Made by a program: the position numbers and the translations under genes. A stretch of 64,000 nucleotides of DNA from Allobosea sp. (GTDB lineage Bacteria > Pseudomonadota > Alphaproteobacteria > Rhizobiales > Beijerinckiaceae), in the NCBI GenBank assembly GCA_024231975.1, contig JAAEQB010000102.1, positions 34,936 through 98,935 of the forward strand, written 5' to 3'. Below the pieces are notes generated by a model, which was given only the letters and a program-made list of their open reading frames with translations, ran no database searches and was not told the origin of the DNA. This document shows positions 52,368-60,735 of the stretch, piece after piece; positions within the stretch are counted from its first letter, which is position 1, and each line of letters opens with the position of its first letter.

Positions 52368-52727
52368 ATGATCTGGCAGCCACCGACCCGAGAACTCGAT
52401 CCGCTCGCCGCGCTCGTCCATGAGGCGGTGCGGACCCAGGTTTTTCCGGGCGAAGCGTTCGGATTCCACCTCGTCACCGTGCCGGGAGAAAACTGGCGTG
52501 AGGCGTCCTTGCCTGACGGTCGGCCGGTCCGGATCAGGCTGTCGGCGAGCCCGGCCGCACAGACGCAGCGCGAGAACCGTGCCTGCGCCGGCATCCATGT
52601 CAGCGGCGAGCTGGTCGCCGGCGAGATGGGCTATCGCGTCAGTGCCGACCTCATCGTCGATCTGGTGATGCGCGCCGTCCTCGCCTGCGACAGCCGGCTG
52701 GAAGCCGTCGGGCGGACGCGCGGCTAG
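52368..52727 (+). CDS. Unknown small protein downstream of vgrG
   Basis: 119 residues from ATG 52368, 20 bases after vgrG and so probably co-translated. Begins 'MIWQPPTRELDPLAALVHEA'; contains 'FPGEAFGFHLVTVPGENWRE' and ends with a helical 'SADLIVDLVMRAVLACDSRL'. No signal, membrane segment or known motif. Genes in this position often encode adaptors or immunity proteins, but nothing in the sequence settles that. Confidence 0.65.
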   Translation: MIWQPPTRELDPLAALVHEAVRTQVFPGEAFGFHLVTVPGENWREASLPDGRPVRIRLSASPAAQTQRENRACAGIHVSGELVAGEMGYRVSADLIVDLVMRAVLACDSRLEAVGRTRG

Positions 52728-52865
52728 AGCCACTGCCTGTCTCAATTCACCACCATTACTCCTAGCGACGTCGTGGCAATCCTGCAGTCCGTGCGGGGAT
52801 TGCTGGGCGTGGCCGGCCGCGCCTGCTTCTCTTCCGCATGGCGGTGGACCGCACTGAGCGCGCGC
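52728..52865. other. Start of the hcp upstream region
   Basis: No gene is visible between the vgrG-linked small gene and the hcp regulatory elements. Together with the palindromes, the promoter and the hcp leader, the whole gene-free region spans 307 bases; its right third is AT-rich. Confidence 0.5.
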
Positions 52866-52903
52866 CTGCGCAGTTAGCCGAATGCGCGCAGGAAACTGCG
52901 CAG
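52866..52903. promoter_or_regulatory. Paired palindromes upstream of hcp (candidate activator sites)
   Basis: CTGCGCAG, itself a perfect palindrome, occurs at 52866-52873 and 52896-52903, with matching flanks CTGCGCAGTTA and CTGCGCAGTCA. The centres are 30 bases apart, about three helical turns. They lie roughly 90-130 bases upstream of the predicted sigma54 start point, the usual distance for enhancer-binding activators. Confidence 0.6.
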
Positions 52904-52966
52904 TCACGGCAGTGACGCAAACAGATTTATACAAACTATATCAAAAGGATGGCCGATTTCTTCCAT

Positions 52967-52983
52967 TTGGTACGCCCCTTGCC
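52967..52983 (+). promoter_or_regulatory. Sigma54 promoter of hcp
   Basis: TTGGTACGCCCCTTGCC matches the consensus TTGGCACG-N4-TTGCW at all but one -24 base and the final base, with GG (52969-52970) and GC (52981-52982) separated by exactly 10. Transcription would start near 52994, about 40 bases before the hcp ATG. A sigma54 activator gene lies in the same cluster at 56513-58129. Confidence 0.8.
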
Positions 52984-53034
52984 GAGCAGGGAGGCCGGCT
53001 TGAGCCGGAGCAGCGAATTCCAGGGAAGAGAACA

Positions 53035-53553
53035 ATGGCACTCGACGCCTACATGACCATCAAGGGCCAGAAGCAGGGGGACATCTCCAGCGAGGCCAGC
53101 ACCATCAAGAGCGCCGGCGCCGGCGCCAAATACGACAAGCACGGCAATCAGATCACCGTGCTCTCCTTCACCAGCGGCGTGATCAACCCGCGCGATCCGA
53201 AGTCCGGCTTCACCTCCGGCGCCCGCGTCCACCAGCCGGTCACCTTCACCAAGCTGATGGACCGCTCCTCGCCGCTGCTCTGGCAGGCGCTGGCCAAGGG
53301 CGAGACGCTGACCGAGATCGTCTGCAAGTTCTACCGCCCGGACACCGCCGGCCTCGGCGAGCCGGAAGAGTTCTTCGAGTACAAGTGGGAAAACGCCAAG
53401 CTCTGCGAGGGCAAGTCCTACCTGCCGCTGACCGTCGCCCAGGCGAACGACCATCTTCGCCCGATGGAAGACTGGTCCTTCACCTATGAGAAGGTCACCT
53501 GGAAGCACACCAAGGCCTCGACCGAGGGCGAAGACTCCTGGCAGTCCGCCTGA
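53035..53553 (+). CDS. hcp: T6SS inner-tube protein Hcp (TssD)
   Basis: 172 residues from ATG 53035, preceded by CAGGGAAGAG. Hcp hexamers stack into the tube that carries VgrG and cargo. Family sequence is clear: 'DAYMTIKGQKQGDISSEAST', 'SFTSGVINPRDPKSGFTSGA', 'HQPVTFTKLMDRSSPLLWQA', and C-terminal 'EDWSFTYEKVTWKHT'. Sigma54 promoter upstream and a strong terminator downstream make it a single-gene, highly regulated unit. Confidence 0.97.
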   Translation: MALDAYMTIKGQKQGDISSEASTIKSAGAGAKYDKHGNQITVLSFTSGVINPRDPKSGFTSGARVHQPVTFTKLMDRSSPLLWQALAKGETLTEIVCKFYRPDTAGLGEPEEFFEYKWENAKLCEGKSYLPLTVAQANDHLRPMEDWSFTYEKVTWKHTKASTEGEDSWQSA

Positions 53554-53566
53554 TAAGTCGGCTTCG

Positions 53567-53597
53567 GCCGCCGCGCAGTCTCTGCGCGGCGGCTTTT
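53567..53597 (+). terminator. Rho-independent terminator of hcp
   Basis: GCCGCCGCGCAG (53567-53578) and CTGCGCGGCGGC (53582-53593) form a perfect 12-base stem with a TCT loop, followed by TTTT. It lies 14 bases past the hcp stop and before clpV, isolating hcp transcription from clpV. Confidence 0.88.
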
Positions 53598-53736
53598 CCG
53601 CAGATATTGCAACGCCACGGTGACGTAGATGTCATCGGCCAGTCACCTCGACGCGCTGAGGTACGCCATCGCGCAGACCGGGTCTCAAGCCCGGCGCGAC
53701 ATCCGGCGCCAAGCGCCAGGCAGGGGGCGTTCCACC

Positions 53737-56490
53737 ATGGTCCAGGTCGATCTCAAGCAGCTGCTCGGGCGGCTGAACCCTTACGTCAAGCGCGCGCTGG
53801 AAACGGCCGCCGGTCACAGCGTCGGCCGCGGCCACTATGAAGTGGCGGTCGAGCACCTCCTGCTGGTGATGTCGGAAGACGAGCAGCGCGATCTCGGCAT
53901 CATCCTGAAGCAGTTCGGGCTCGACGCCTCCGGCCTGAAGCGCGGCCTGCAGCGCGCTACCGAAACCCTCAAGACCGGCAATACCGGCCGGCCCGTCTTC
54001 TCGCCGGGGCTAATCGAATTGCTGACCGACGCCTGGCTGATCAGCTCGATCGAGCTTGGCCAGCAGCAGATCCGCTCCGGTTCGATCGTCGCGGCCCTGC
54101 TCGCCAGCCCCAGCCGCTACGCGATGGCTGACTGGTTCGAGGCGGTGCGGGCGGTTCCGCTCGCCGAGCTCAAGGCCAAGTTCCGCGACATCGTCGCGCC
54201 CTCGGCCGAGGAGCCGACGGTTCCGGCCGCGGCGCAGGGCGCAGCCTCCGGCCAGACCGGCAACGGGACGCTGCCGCCCGATGGCGCGCTCGCCCGCTTC
54301 ACCATCAACTTCACCGAGCAGGCCCGCAAGGGCAAGATCGACCCCGTCTTCGGCCGCGACCGCGAGATCCGGCAGATGATCGACATCCTCGGCCGGCGCC
54401 GCAAGAACAACCCGATCTGCGTCGGCGATCCCGGTGTCGGCAAGACCGCGGTGGTCGAGGGCCTCGCGCTCAAGATGGCGGAGGGCGACGTCCCCGACTT
54501 CCTCAAGAATGTCGAATTGCTCAGCCTCGATCTCGGCATGCTGCAGGCCGGCGCCGGCGTCAAAGGCGAGTTCGAGAACCGGCTCAAGGGCATCATCGAC
54601 GAGGTCAAGGCCTCACCGAAGCCGATCGTGCTCTTCATCGACGAGGCGCATATGCTGGTCGGGGCCGGCGCCTCGGCCGGCGGCGGCGACGCCGCCAACC
54701 TGCTGAAGCCGGCGCTCGCCCGCGGCGAACTGCGCACCGTCGCGGCCACGACCTGGTCGGAGTACAAGAAGTATTTCGAGAAGGACCCGGCGCTGGCGCG
54801 GCGCTTCCAGCTGGTCAAGCTCGACGAGCCTTCGCCGTCGGAGGCGATCACCATCGTGCGCGGCCTGCGCGCGGCTTACGAGAAGAGCCACGGCGTCTAT
54901 GTCCGCGACGATGCCGTCGCCGCCGCCGCCAATCTCTCGGCCCGCTACATCTCCGGCCGGCAATTGCCCGACAAGGCGGTCGATGTGCTCGACACCGCCT
55001 GCGCCAGGGTGAAGCTCTCGCTCTCCAGCAAGCCGGCCGGCATCGATGACCAGGAGCGTCGTATCGCGACGCTGCGCCGCGAGCTCGCCGCGCTGGAGCG
55101 CGATCGCACCACCCTCGGCAAGGACAATCCGCGCATCGCCGATATCGAGGAGGAGATTGCGGGGATCGAGGCGCAGAAGATCGAGGCGATGGCGCAATGG
55201 GAGCGCGAGAAGGCACTGGTCGACCGTATCGTCGCACTGCGCCGCGAGCTCGGCCTCGGGCCCGACGGCATTGCGGCGCTCGAAGCCAAGGCCGCCGACA
55301 ATGACGACGGTGACGACGATGATGGTGACGACCGCGACGAGGACGATGAGACCGGCGCGTCGCGCGAGGCGGCCGAGCAGGAGCTGCAGCAGGCCGTTGC
55401 CGAGCTGGACAGGACCCGCGGCAAGACCGCGATGATCCATTACGAGGTCACCGCCGACGCCGTCGGCCAGGTGATCTCCGACTGGACCGGCATCCCGGTC
55501 GGCAGCATGGTCAAAGACGAGGCCGCCGCCATCCTCGGCATGGCTGCGAACCTGCGCCAGCGCATCAAGGGCCAGGACCATGCCGTCTCGGCGCTGGACG
55601 AGGGCATGCGCGCTGCCAAGGCCGGCGTCAACAACCCCGGCCAGCCCATGGGCGTCTTCCTCTTCGTCGGCACCTCCGGCGTCGGCAAGACCGAGCTGGC
55701 GACGCAGCTCGCCGACCTGCTCTTCGGCGGCGAGCGCTTCCTGGTCACCATCAACATGTCGGAGTTCCAGGAGAAGCACACCGTCTCCAAGCTCGTCGGC
55801 GCCCCGGCCGGCTATGTCGGCTATGGCGAGGGCGGGCTTTTGACCGAAGCGGTGCGCCAGCGCCCCTATTCGGTCGTGCTGCTCGACGAATGCGAGAAGG
55901 CCGATCCGGAGGTGCTCAACCTGTTCTACCAGGTCTTCGACAAGGGCACGCTCGCCGATGGCGAAGGCCGGGTCATCGATTTCAAGAACACGGTGATCAT
56001 CCTCACCTCGAACCTCGCCACCGACATCATCACGGCGATGGGCATGCAGGAGGAGAAGCCCTCGACCGCCGAGCTGACCGAGGCGATCCGCCCGACCTTG
56101 TCGCGTCATTTCAAGCCGGCGCTGCTGGCGCGCATGCAGATCGTGCCGTTCTATCCGCTGATGCCGGACGTGCTGAGCGAGATCGTCCGGCTCAAGCTCA
56201 ACAAGGTCGGCAAGCGCCTGCGCGAAAGCCAGAAGATGGCGTTCCACTATTCGGACGCCGTCGTCGAGGCGATTACCGCCCGCTGCACCGATGTCGACAC
56301 CGGCGCACGCAACATCGACCACATCGTCAACCGCACGCTGCTGCCTGAGATCGCGACCGAGATCATCGGCCGCATGGGCGAAGAGCATGCGCCCGAGAGC
56401 CTGTCGGTCGACATCGGGCCGGAGGGGGACTTCGCCTACCGCTTCACGCTGCCGGGTTCGTCCGAGCCGGTGGCGCAGGCGGCCGAGTGA
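53737..56490 (+). CDS. clpV: T6SS sheath-recycling ATPase ClpV (TssH)
   Basis: 917 residues from ATG 53737 (AGGGGGCG upstream). ClpV extracts contracted TssBC sheaths. N-terminal Clp repeats, AAA1 with 'GDPGVGKTA' and 'LFIDEAHMLVG', the middle coiled coil, and AAA2 with 'GTSGVGKTE' and 'LLDECEKADPEVLN' are all present. Unusually, the middle domain carries an Asp/Glu-rich insertion at about residues 519-541 ('DNDDGDDDDGDDRDEDD') that ordinary ClpV proteins lack. Confidence 0.97.
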   Translation: MVQVDLKQLLGRLNPYVKRALETAAGHSVGRGHYEVAVEHLLLVMSEDEQRDLGIILKQFGLDASGLKRGLQRATETLKTGNTGRPVFSPGLIELLTDAWLISSIELGQQQIRSGSIVAALLASPSRYAMADWFEAVRAVPLAELKAKFRDIVAPSAEEPTVPAAAQGAASGQTGNGTLPPDGALARFTINFTEQARKGKIDPVFGRDREIRQMIDILGRRRKNNPICVGDPGVGKTAVVEGLALKMAEGDVPDFLKNVELLSLDLGMLQAGAGVKGEFENRLKGIIDEVKASPKPIVLFIDEAHMLVGAGASAGGGDAANLLKPALARGELRTVAATTWSEYKKYFEKDPALARRFQLVKLDEPSPSEAITIVRGLRAAYEKSHGVYVRDDAVAAAANLSARYISGRQLPDKAVDVLDTACARVKLSLSSKPAGIDDQERRIATLRRELAALERDRTTLGKDNPRIADIEEEIAGIEAQKIEAMAQWEREKALVDRIVALRRELGLGPDGIAALEAKAADNDDGDDDDGDDRDEDDETGASREAAEQELQQAVAELDRTRGKTAMIHYEVTADAVGQVISDWTGIPVGSMVKDEAAAILGMAANLRQRIKGQDHAVSALDEGMRAAKAGVNNPGQPMGVFLFVGTSGVGKTELATQLADLLFGGERFLVTINMSEFQEKHTVSKLVGAPAGYVGYGEGGLLTEAVRQRPYSVVLLDECEKADPEVLNLFYQVFDKGTLADGEGRVIDFKNTVIILTSNLATDIITAMGMQEEKPSTAELTEAIRPTLSRHFKPALLARMQIVPFYPLMPDVLSEIVRLKLNKVGKRLRESQKMAFHYSDAVVEAITARCTDVDTGARNIDHIVNRTLLPEIATEIIGRMGEEHAPESLSVDIGPEGDFAYRFTLPGSSEPVAQAAE

Positions 56491-56512
56491 CGGTGCTGCG
56501 CGAGCCCGCCCC

Positions 56513-58129
56513 ATGCACGACCCCCTCTCGGTCGCCGAGGAGCTGATCGAGCTGACCACGACGCTCGCCACCGAGCGTCGCCTCGAGGCCCTGCTCGGGG
56601 CCGTGGTCAACTCGGCGCGCCGCCTGACGCGCGCCGAGGGCGGCCGCGTGCTGGTGCTCGACCGCACCGGCCGGCACCTGCACGGCCTCGTCGGCCAGAA
56701 CGACGTCGCGCCCGACGCCGCGGCGCTCTCCGGCGAAATCCCGGTCTATGCCGAGGGCAACGCCTTCAACCTGCGCGATGCCAACGTCTTCGCCGCGGTC
56801 ACCGGCAAGATCGTCAATCTCGCCGATGTCTACGACTATAGCGGCTTCGACTTCGTCCGCCTGCGCGAGCAGGACGAGCGTACCGGCTATCGCACGCGCT
56901 CCTTCGTCGTCGCGCCGCTCTGGAACGTCGAGGGCGTCACCCTCGGGGTGCTCCAATTGATCAATGTGCAGCTGACGCCGGGCGGCGAGATCGGGGCGCT
57001 GCCGAAGGCCTTCGAGCGCGTGGTCGGCTCCTTCGCCGCCCATGCCGCCGTCGCGATCGCCAATGCCCGGCTCTTCGAGGAGAATCGCGAGCTGATCCGC
57101 CAGCTCGACCGCCGCAATGCCGATCTCGCCCGCGAGAATTCGCGGCTCAAGGTGATGGCTGCGCCGCAGGAGGAACAGGTCGTCGGCGAGAGCCCGGCCT
57201 TCCAGGCGGCGCTCGACCTGGCGCGCCGCGCTGCCTCCTCGTCGGTGGCGGTGCTGATGCTCGGCGAGACCGGCACCGGCAAGGACGTCTTCGCCAATGC
57301 CGTCCATCGGCAGGGCAAGCGGCGGGACCGGCCCTTCGTCGCGCAGAACTGCGCGGCGCTGCCCGAGACGCTGCTGGAGAGCGAACTCTTCGGCCATCGC
57401 AAGGGCGCCTTCTCCGGCGCGCTCGCCGACAAGAAGGGGCTGGTGCACGAGGCCAATGGTGGCACGCTCTTCCTCGATGAGATCGGCGACATGCCGTTGC
57501 CGCTGCAGGCGAAGATCCTCCGCCTGCTCGAGGAGGGCTCGGTCCGCCGCCTCGGCGACACCCGGCTGGAAAAGGTCGATGTCCGCATCATCGCCGCGAC
57601 CAATCTCGATTTGCCGCAGAAGATCGCGCAGGGCAGCTTCCGCGAGGACCTGTATTACCGGCTCAGCGTCTTCCCGGTGACGATCCCGCCATTGCGCGAG
57701 CGGCCTTCCGACATTCCGCTGCTGATCGATTTCTTCCTGAGGCGCATCGCGCAAGCGCATGGCCGCGAAGGCTTTGCGTTGACGCCGCGCGCGCTCGATG
57801 CGCTCTGCCGCTGGCGCTATCCCGGCAATGTCCGCGAACTCAAGAACATGGCCGAGCGCGCCGCCCTCCTGATCGACGGCGACGAGCGCATCGACCTGAA
57901 GCATCTGCCGGCCCACCTCGCCAAGGCTGGGCCGGACATCATCGTCCAGACGCCGGTCGCCGAGGACAGCACCAGCCTGCGCTCGGCCGTGCGGCAATAC
58001 GAGGCGATCGTCATCGAGAATCGCCTGCGCGAAGCCGGCTGGAACCAGAGCCGGGCCGCCCGCCTGCTGCAGATCTCGCGCCGCAGCCTGGTCGAGAAGC
58101 TGCAGCGCTACGCCATCAGGACACCATGA
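56513..58129 (+). CDS. Sigma54-dependent activator, GAF-AAA+-Fis (VasH-like)
   Basis: 538 residues from ATG 56513. An N-terminal GAF domain (~20-185), a sigma54-interaction AAA+ domain (Walker A 'GETGTGKD' near residue 250, 'GGTLFLDEIGDMP', 'YYRLSVFPVTIPPLRERPSD') and a C-terminal Fis-type helix-turn-helix ('NQSRAARLLQISRRSLVEKL'). The sigma54-contact loop reads GAFSGA (about residues 298-303) rather than GAFTGA. In Vibrio and Pseudomonas, VasH/Sfa homologues activate hcp from sigma54 promoters, fitting the promoter at 52967. Confidence 0.92.
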   Translation: MHDPLSVAEELIELTTTLATERRLEALLGAVVNSARRLTRAEGGRVLVLDRTGRHLHGLVGQNDVAPDAAALSGEIPVYAEGNAFNLRDANVFAAVTGKIVNLADVYDYSGFDFVRLREQDERTGYRTRSFVVAPLWNVEGVTLGVLQLINVQLTPGGEIGALPKAFERVVGSFAAHAAVAIANARLFEENRELIRQLDRRNADLARENSRLKVMAAPQEEQVVGESPAFQAALDLARRAASSSVAVLMLGETGTGKDVFANAVHRQGKRRDRPFVAQNCAALPETLLESELFGHRKGAFSGALADKKGLVHEANGGTLFLDEIGDMPLPLQAKILRLLEEGSVRRLGDTRLEKVDVRIIAATNLDLPQKIAQGSFREDLYYRLSVFPVTIPPLRERPSDIPLLIDFFLRRIAQAHGREGFALTPRALDALCRWRYPGNVRELKNMAERAALLIDGDERIDLKHLPAHLAKAGPDIIVQTPVAEDSTSLRSAVRQYEAIVIENRLREAGWNQSRAARLLQISRRSLVEKLQRYAIRTP

Positions 58130-58156
58130 ACAGCGCAGGGCGAAGAGGACGCGTCG

Positions 58157-59503
58157 ATGGATAAGGCGGACGAGGCCGATCGCGCCCTGACCGCCTTCGT
58201 CTCCGGCAGGATGCCGTTCGAACGGCTCGTCGCGGCGCTGAAAAGCCTCGTCCTGGGTGATGGCACGGCGCTGCCGGTCCTGGCGCGGCTCGAAAGCTGG
58301 GCCAATGAGGGGCGCCTGCCTGTCGATCTCGCGGCGCTGCTCGCTGGCGAGCTCGGTGGCAATCCGGCCGTCGCTGCGCCGGTCGACGCCGGCCTCGATC
58401 CGCCGACCGTCCCGCTGGCTCCGCCGCGCCCGGCTGCGCCCGATCCGGCCGTTGCCCTGCCGCCGGCGGGCACGATCCGCGACAAGGTCGACGAGGTCGT
58501 CGTCAACGCGCTGATCGGCGATTTCGCCGGGCTGCGCGGGCGCAACCGCGCCGGCGAGGCCCGTTCGGATGCGGCGCTCGATGCCAGCCTCGCCGACTTC
58601 CGCAGCATGCGCTTCCGGCGCGACGCCAGCAATGCCGAGGCCGGCCGCGCCCGCCGTTTCGAGCTCGATCCCAGGCGCGAAACGCGCCAGATCGGCATCG
58701 GCGCCATGCTGAAGGACCGCTTCATCCTCGATGCCGAGATCGGCCGGGGCGGGATGGGGACGGTCTATCGCGCCGTCGACCGGCGCCGGCTCGAGGCGAT
58801 GCGCCACCAGCCCTATGTCGCGCTGAAGCTGCTCGGCGGCGATTTCCGCCATCATCCCGAGGCGCTGCGCACGATCGAGGCCGAGGCGCGCCGGGCACAG
58901 GAGCTCGCCCATCCGAACATCGTGACGATCCATGATTTCGAGCGCGATGGCGGCCATCTCTTCATCGTCATGGAATTGCTCGAAGGCGAGCCGCTCGACC
59001 AGCGCATTGCTCGTGCCGGCCAGATCGCTGTCGGCTGGGAAGAGGGCAGCGAGATTCTCGCCGGGCTCTGCGCCGGGCTTGCCCATGCCCATGCCCGTGG
59101 TGTCGTCCATGCCGACATCAAGCCGGCCAATGTCTTCCTGATTGCGGATGGCGTGAAACTGCTCGATTTCGGCATTGCGAGCGCAGCCCGAGACGGCGGC
59201 TTCGATCCAACTTCGCTCGGCGGGCTGACCATGGCTTATGCCAGCCCGCAAATGATCGAGACCGCCGAACGGCGGGCCGATGACGACGTCTACGCGCTCG
59301 GCTGCATCGTCTATGAGCTGCTCGCCGGGCGCCACCCCTTCGATGGCAAGGCTGCGATCGAGGCGCGCGAGCAGCGCCTCTCACCGGCAAGGCCTGTCGA
59401 TGTCGAGGACAAGCTCTGGCAAGCGGTGACAGCGGCGCTCGCTTTCGAGCGCGAGCAGCGTCCAGCGGATGCCGCTGCCTTTTCGAAAGCGCTCTTCGGC
59501 TGA
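58157..59503 (+). CDS. Second Ser/Thr protein kinase of the cluster
   Basis: 448 residues from ATG 58157 (GAGGA upstream). An Ala/Pro-rich ~185-residue N-terminal region of unknown fold precedes the kinase: 'IGRGGMGTVYRAVD', lysine in 'VALKLLGG', 'VVHADIKPANVFLI' and 'LLDFGIASAA'. No membrane segment. It directly follows the sigma54 activator (27 bases), so it may phosphorylate that activator or another T6SS component; PpkA is encoded separately. Confidence 0.88.
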   Translation: MDKADEADRALTAFVSGRMPFERLVAALKSLVLGDGTALPVLARLESWANEGRLPVDLAALLAGELGGNPAVAAPVDAGLDPPTVPLAPPRPAAPDPAVALPPAGTIRDKVDEVVVNALIGDFAGLRGRNRAGEARSDAALDASLADFRSMRFRRDASNAEAGRARRFELDPRRETRQIGIGAMLKDRFILDAEIGRGGMGTVYRAVDRRRLEAMRHQPYVALKLLGGDFRHHPEALRTIEAEARRAQELAHPNIVTIHDFERDGGHLFIVMELLEGEPLDQRIARAGQIAVGWEEGSEILAGLCAGLAHAHARGVVHADIKPANVFLIADGVKLLDFGIASAARDGGFDPTSLGGLTMAYASPQMIETAERRADDDVYALGCIVYELLAGRHPFDGKAAIEAREQRLSPARPVDVEDKLWQAVTAALAFEREQRPADAAAFSKALFG

Positions 59504-59509
59504 GCGCGT

Positions 59510-60286
59510 CTAGCGCTCGCCGCTGTCGACCAGGGCGGTGATCGCGGCGATGCCGTCGGCATAGGCGGAAGTTGGCGCGAGCAGCGAGAAAAGCCCGCCG
59601 CTGCCGAGCCGGACCATGTCCTCACTGAGCGGCAGCACCGCGGCCACCGGAACGCGATAGGTGCTGGCGATACGGTCGGAGAGCTGGCGGAAGTCGAGCG
59701 AGGGCAGCACCTTGTTGACGATCAACAGGAGCTGCGGCACGCCGAGCCGGCGGGCGAGATCGAGCGTGACAGCCGTGCCCTGATAGTCCTGATGGTCCGG
59801 CCGCAGCACCAGCAGCAGCGTGTCGGAGATCGCGATCGAGAGCAGCGTCTCCTCGTTGACGCCGGGATGGGTGTCGATCAGCAGATAGTCGAGCGCCAGT
59901 GCCCGCGAAAGCTCCTGAAAGCCGTCATTCAGCAGGTTGACGTCGTAGCCTTCCTTGACGACCCGCGCGATCTCGCCGGGCCGCACGCTCGACGGCACCA
60001 GCATGACCGCTCCGCCCGGTGCAGCTCCGGTCGCCTCGGCGATCCGACCAGTGACGTCATGGGCGGCCTCCTCGATGCGGCAGCGGCCCCAGAGATAGTC
60101 GTTGAGCGTATAGCGCAGCCGGTCCGGCTCCAGGCCGAACAGCACATGGATGCCCGGCGACTGGATGTCGGTGTCGACGATGGCGACGCGCCGTCCGCGC
60201 AGGGCGAGCCGGGCGGCGATGTTCGCGGTCGTGTTGGATTTGCCGGTGCCGCCCCGGTAGGAATGCGTCGAGACGATGATGGTCAT
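59510..60286 (-). CDS. MinD/ParA-like ATPase
   Basis: 258 residues. N-terminal deviant Walker A 'SYRGGTGKSNTTANIAARLA', followed by 'VAIVDTDIQSPGIHVLFGLE' (Walker A' aspartates) and 'DYLLIDTHPGVNEETLLSIA'. ParA/MinD proteins position cargo by ATP-driven dimerisation. The family's signature lysine (KGGxGK) is arginine here, which may alter dimer-linked hydrolysis. It overlaps its upstream coiled-coil partner in ATGA and converges on the kinase gene 6 bases away. Confidence 0.88.
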   Translation of the reverse strand: MTIIVSTHSYRGGTGKSNTTANIAARLALRGRRVAIVDTDIQSPGIHVLFGLEPDRLRYTLNDYLWGRCRIEEAAHDVTGRIAEATGAAPGGAVMLVPSSVRPGEIARVVKEGYDVNLLNDGFQELSRALALDYLLIDTHPGVNEETLLSIAISDTLLLVLRPDHQDYQGTAVTLDLARRLGVPQLLLIVNKVLPSLDFRQLSDRIASTYRVPVAAVLPLSEDMVRLGSGGLFSLLAPTSAYADGIAAITALVDSGER

Positions 60287-60735
60287 GTCCGCTCGCTTTT
60301 GTGCGGGCTTGCAGTGCTATGGCGTTGCCGCATCGCCTGGGCGCGTTCCTGCAGCGCTTTGAAGTAGTCGGTCTCGATGATCCCGGCGACCTCGCGCTCC
60401 TTGCGAGTCTGGTCGATCTCGATGACGAGGCGCTGCACCTGTGTCTTCAGGTCGGCGTTCTCGCTGGTGATGTTGCGGTTGGCGTCTTCCAGCCGGCGAT
60501 TGGCCTCCTTGAGCTCGGCCAGCATCTCGCCGAGTCGGAACTCGCGCGCCTCGATCTGCACGGCCATGCTGCCGAAGGCTTCGGCGAGCTCGCGCACCGT
60601 CTCCGGCGCCTCGGCGTCCGCGGTCATGGCGAACAGGCTGTCGATATTGTCGTAGTCGCCGCGAGCGAGCTCGCCGCAGAGATCGCGCAGGCGCCGGGCG
60701 AAGAGGTCTGGGGAAGCGAGGCTGTGGGCATCCAT
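60283..60735 (-). CDS. Coiled-coil protein paired with the MinD-like ATPase
   Basis: 150 residues from ATG 60735 (a GTG at 60744 is possible; neither has a good ribosome-binding site). The middle contains 'VRELAEAFGSMAVQIEAREF', which looks like the second half of a HAMP domain, then a long coiled coil ('RLEDANRNITSENADLKTQV'). No membrane segment. Overlap with the ATPase gene suggests a stable complex; such partners often stimulate or localise ParA/MinD ATPases. Confidence 0.75.
   Translation of the reverse strand: MDAHSLASPDLFARRLRDLCGELARGDYDNIDSLFAMTADAEAPETVRELAEAFGSMAVQIEAREFRLGEMLAELKEANRRLEDANRNITSENADLKTQVQRLVIEIDQTRKEREVAGIIETDYFKALQERAQAMRQRHSTASPHKSERT

Noticed and set aside
54613..56667. 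Long minus-strand open frame opposite clpV
   Set aside because: Antisense shadow of clpV with no family features.
56444..59335. 963-codon minus-strand open frame across the clpV end, sigma54 activator and second kinase
   Set aside because: It lies wholly antisense to three well-supported genes and is a by-product of high GC; no motif or start signal.
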